Origin: CAZUZD01 sp964624465
GTDB taxonomy: Bacteria > Planctomycetota > Planctomycetia > Isosphaerales > Isosphaeraceae
Direction: 5' to 3'
Length of the DNA: 6,024 nucleotides
Assembly (NCBI GenBank): GCA_964624465.1
Contig: CAZUZD010000360.1
Location: 1 to 6,024 of the forward strand
This document shows positions 5,839 through 6,024 of the stretch, piece by piece (position 1 is the stretch's first letter; each line of letters starts with the position of its first letter). A program made the position numbers and the translations under genes. The notes beneath the pieces were generated by a model. It saw only the letters and a list, made by a program, of their open reading frames with translations, did not search any database and was not told the origin of the DNA.

Positions 5839-6024
5839 ATGCAACCGACGATCTGCCCGGTGCGTCCCGCCGGCGGCCCCTGGATCAGCGTGATCGCGAC
5901 CGTCGTGCTCGTCGGCGTGACGACGCTCACGGCCGTGGCGGTCGCCCAGCGGGGCTCGACCCCTCGGTTCACCTACGGCGCCGGTGCCCGTGGGGTGGGC
6001 TATCAGGCCGCTCCGCGCACCACC
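5839..6024 (+). CDS. Secreted or membrane-anchored hypothetical protein, N-terminal 62 residues (runs off the window)
   Basis: Function not recognised. The frame is open from the in-frame TAA at 5827-5829 to the window end, and ATG at 5839 is the only sensible start in it. GAAGG lies 12 nt upstream, a longer spacing than ideal. The product begins with a short polar region (MQPTICPVRPAGGP) and a hydrophobic segment at about 15-36, ending AVA before Gln37, which looks like a Sec signal peptide cut after residue 36 or else a single membrane anchor. The visible mature part (RGSTPRFTYGAGARGVGYQ) is Gly/Arg-rich and low in information. It is transcribed away from the porin, sharing a 275-nt intergenic region. 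It could be a small exported protein typical of planctomycetes. The start is plausible but unproven. Confidence 0.6.
   Translation, partial: MQPTICPVRPAGGPWISVIATVVLVGVTTLTAVAVAQRGSTPRFTYGAGARGVGYQAAPRTT

Noticed and set aside
4747..5844. Long minus-strand frame overlapping the porin N-terminal region in another frame
   Set aside because: Arg/Pro/Ser-rich frame-shifted reading of the Pro-rich porin region; no signal peptide or ribosome binding site and no conserved motif.
5751..5972. Minus-strand 73-residue frame at the right end
   Set aside because: It overlaps the plus-strand signal-peptide gene, which has the better protein character; the minus frame has no ribosome binding site that I can see and no motif.

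Overview
The window is very GC-rich and almost wholly coding. It carries a urea-use cluster on the minus strand. The base composition, a PhoE/OprP-like outer-membrane porin with a coiled-coil and Pro-rich N-terminus, and a Tat-exported beta-carbonic anhydrase all point to a Gram-negative-type cell. A planctomycete (Isosphaeraceae-like) is my best guess, but it is an inference from style and not from any marker gene.

Layout, read in the direction of transcription (right to left): a large porin (5563-3764); a 257-nt gap holding an AT-rich, palindrome-containing block; then a tight run of a beta-carbonic anhydrase with a twin-arginine signal (3506-2778), a UT-family urea transporter (2761-1763), ureA (1712-1410), ureB (1357-980) and the first 309 codons of ureC (927 to beyond position 1). 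Gaps inside this run are 16, 50, 52 and 52 nt, every gene has a Shine-Dalgarno sequence, and no convincing terminator separates the genes, so it is most simply one operon. The accessory genes ureD/E/F/G are not in the window and would be expected further left. At the right end, divergent from the porin, a small plus-strand gene with an N-terminal signal peptide starts at 5839 and runs off the window.

How the genes fit together: urea could cross the outer membrane through a general porin and the inner membrane through the UT channel. The UreABC urease would then split it in the cytoplasm into ammonia and CO2/carbamate. The carbonic anhydrase, predicted to be exported, would interconvert escaping CO2 and bicarbonate outside the inner membrane. 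This resembles in logic the pairing of urease, urea channel and periplasmic carbonic anhydrase in Helicobacter pylori, but with unrelated protein families for the channel (UT, not UreI) and the anhydrase (beta, not alpha).

No gene-free stretch exceeds 300 nt. The two main intergenic regions (3507-3763 and 5564-5838) hold candidate promoters, palindromes and copies of a recurrent octamer. I saw no tRNA, rRNA, CRISPR array, insertion sequence or phage attachment site.
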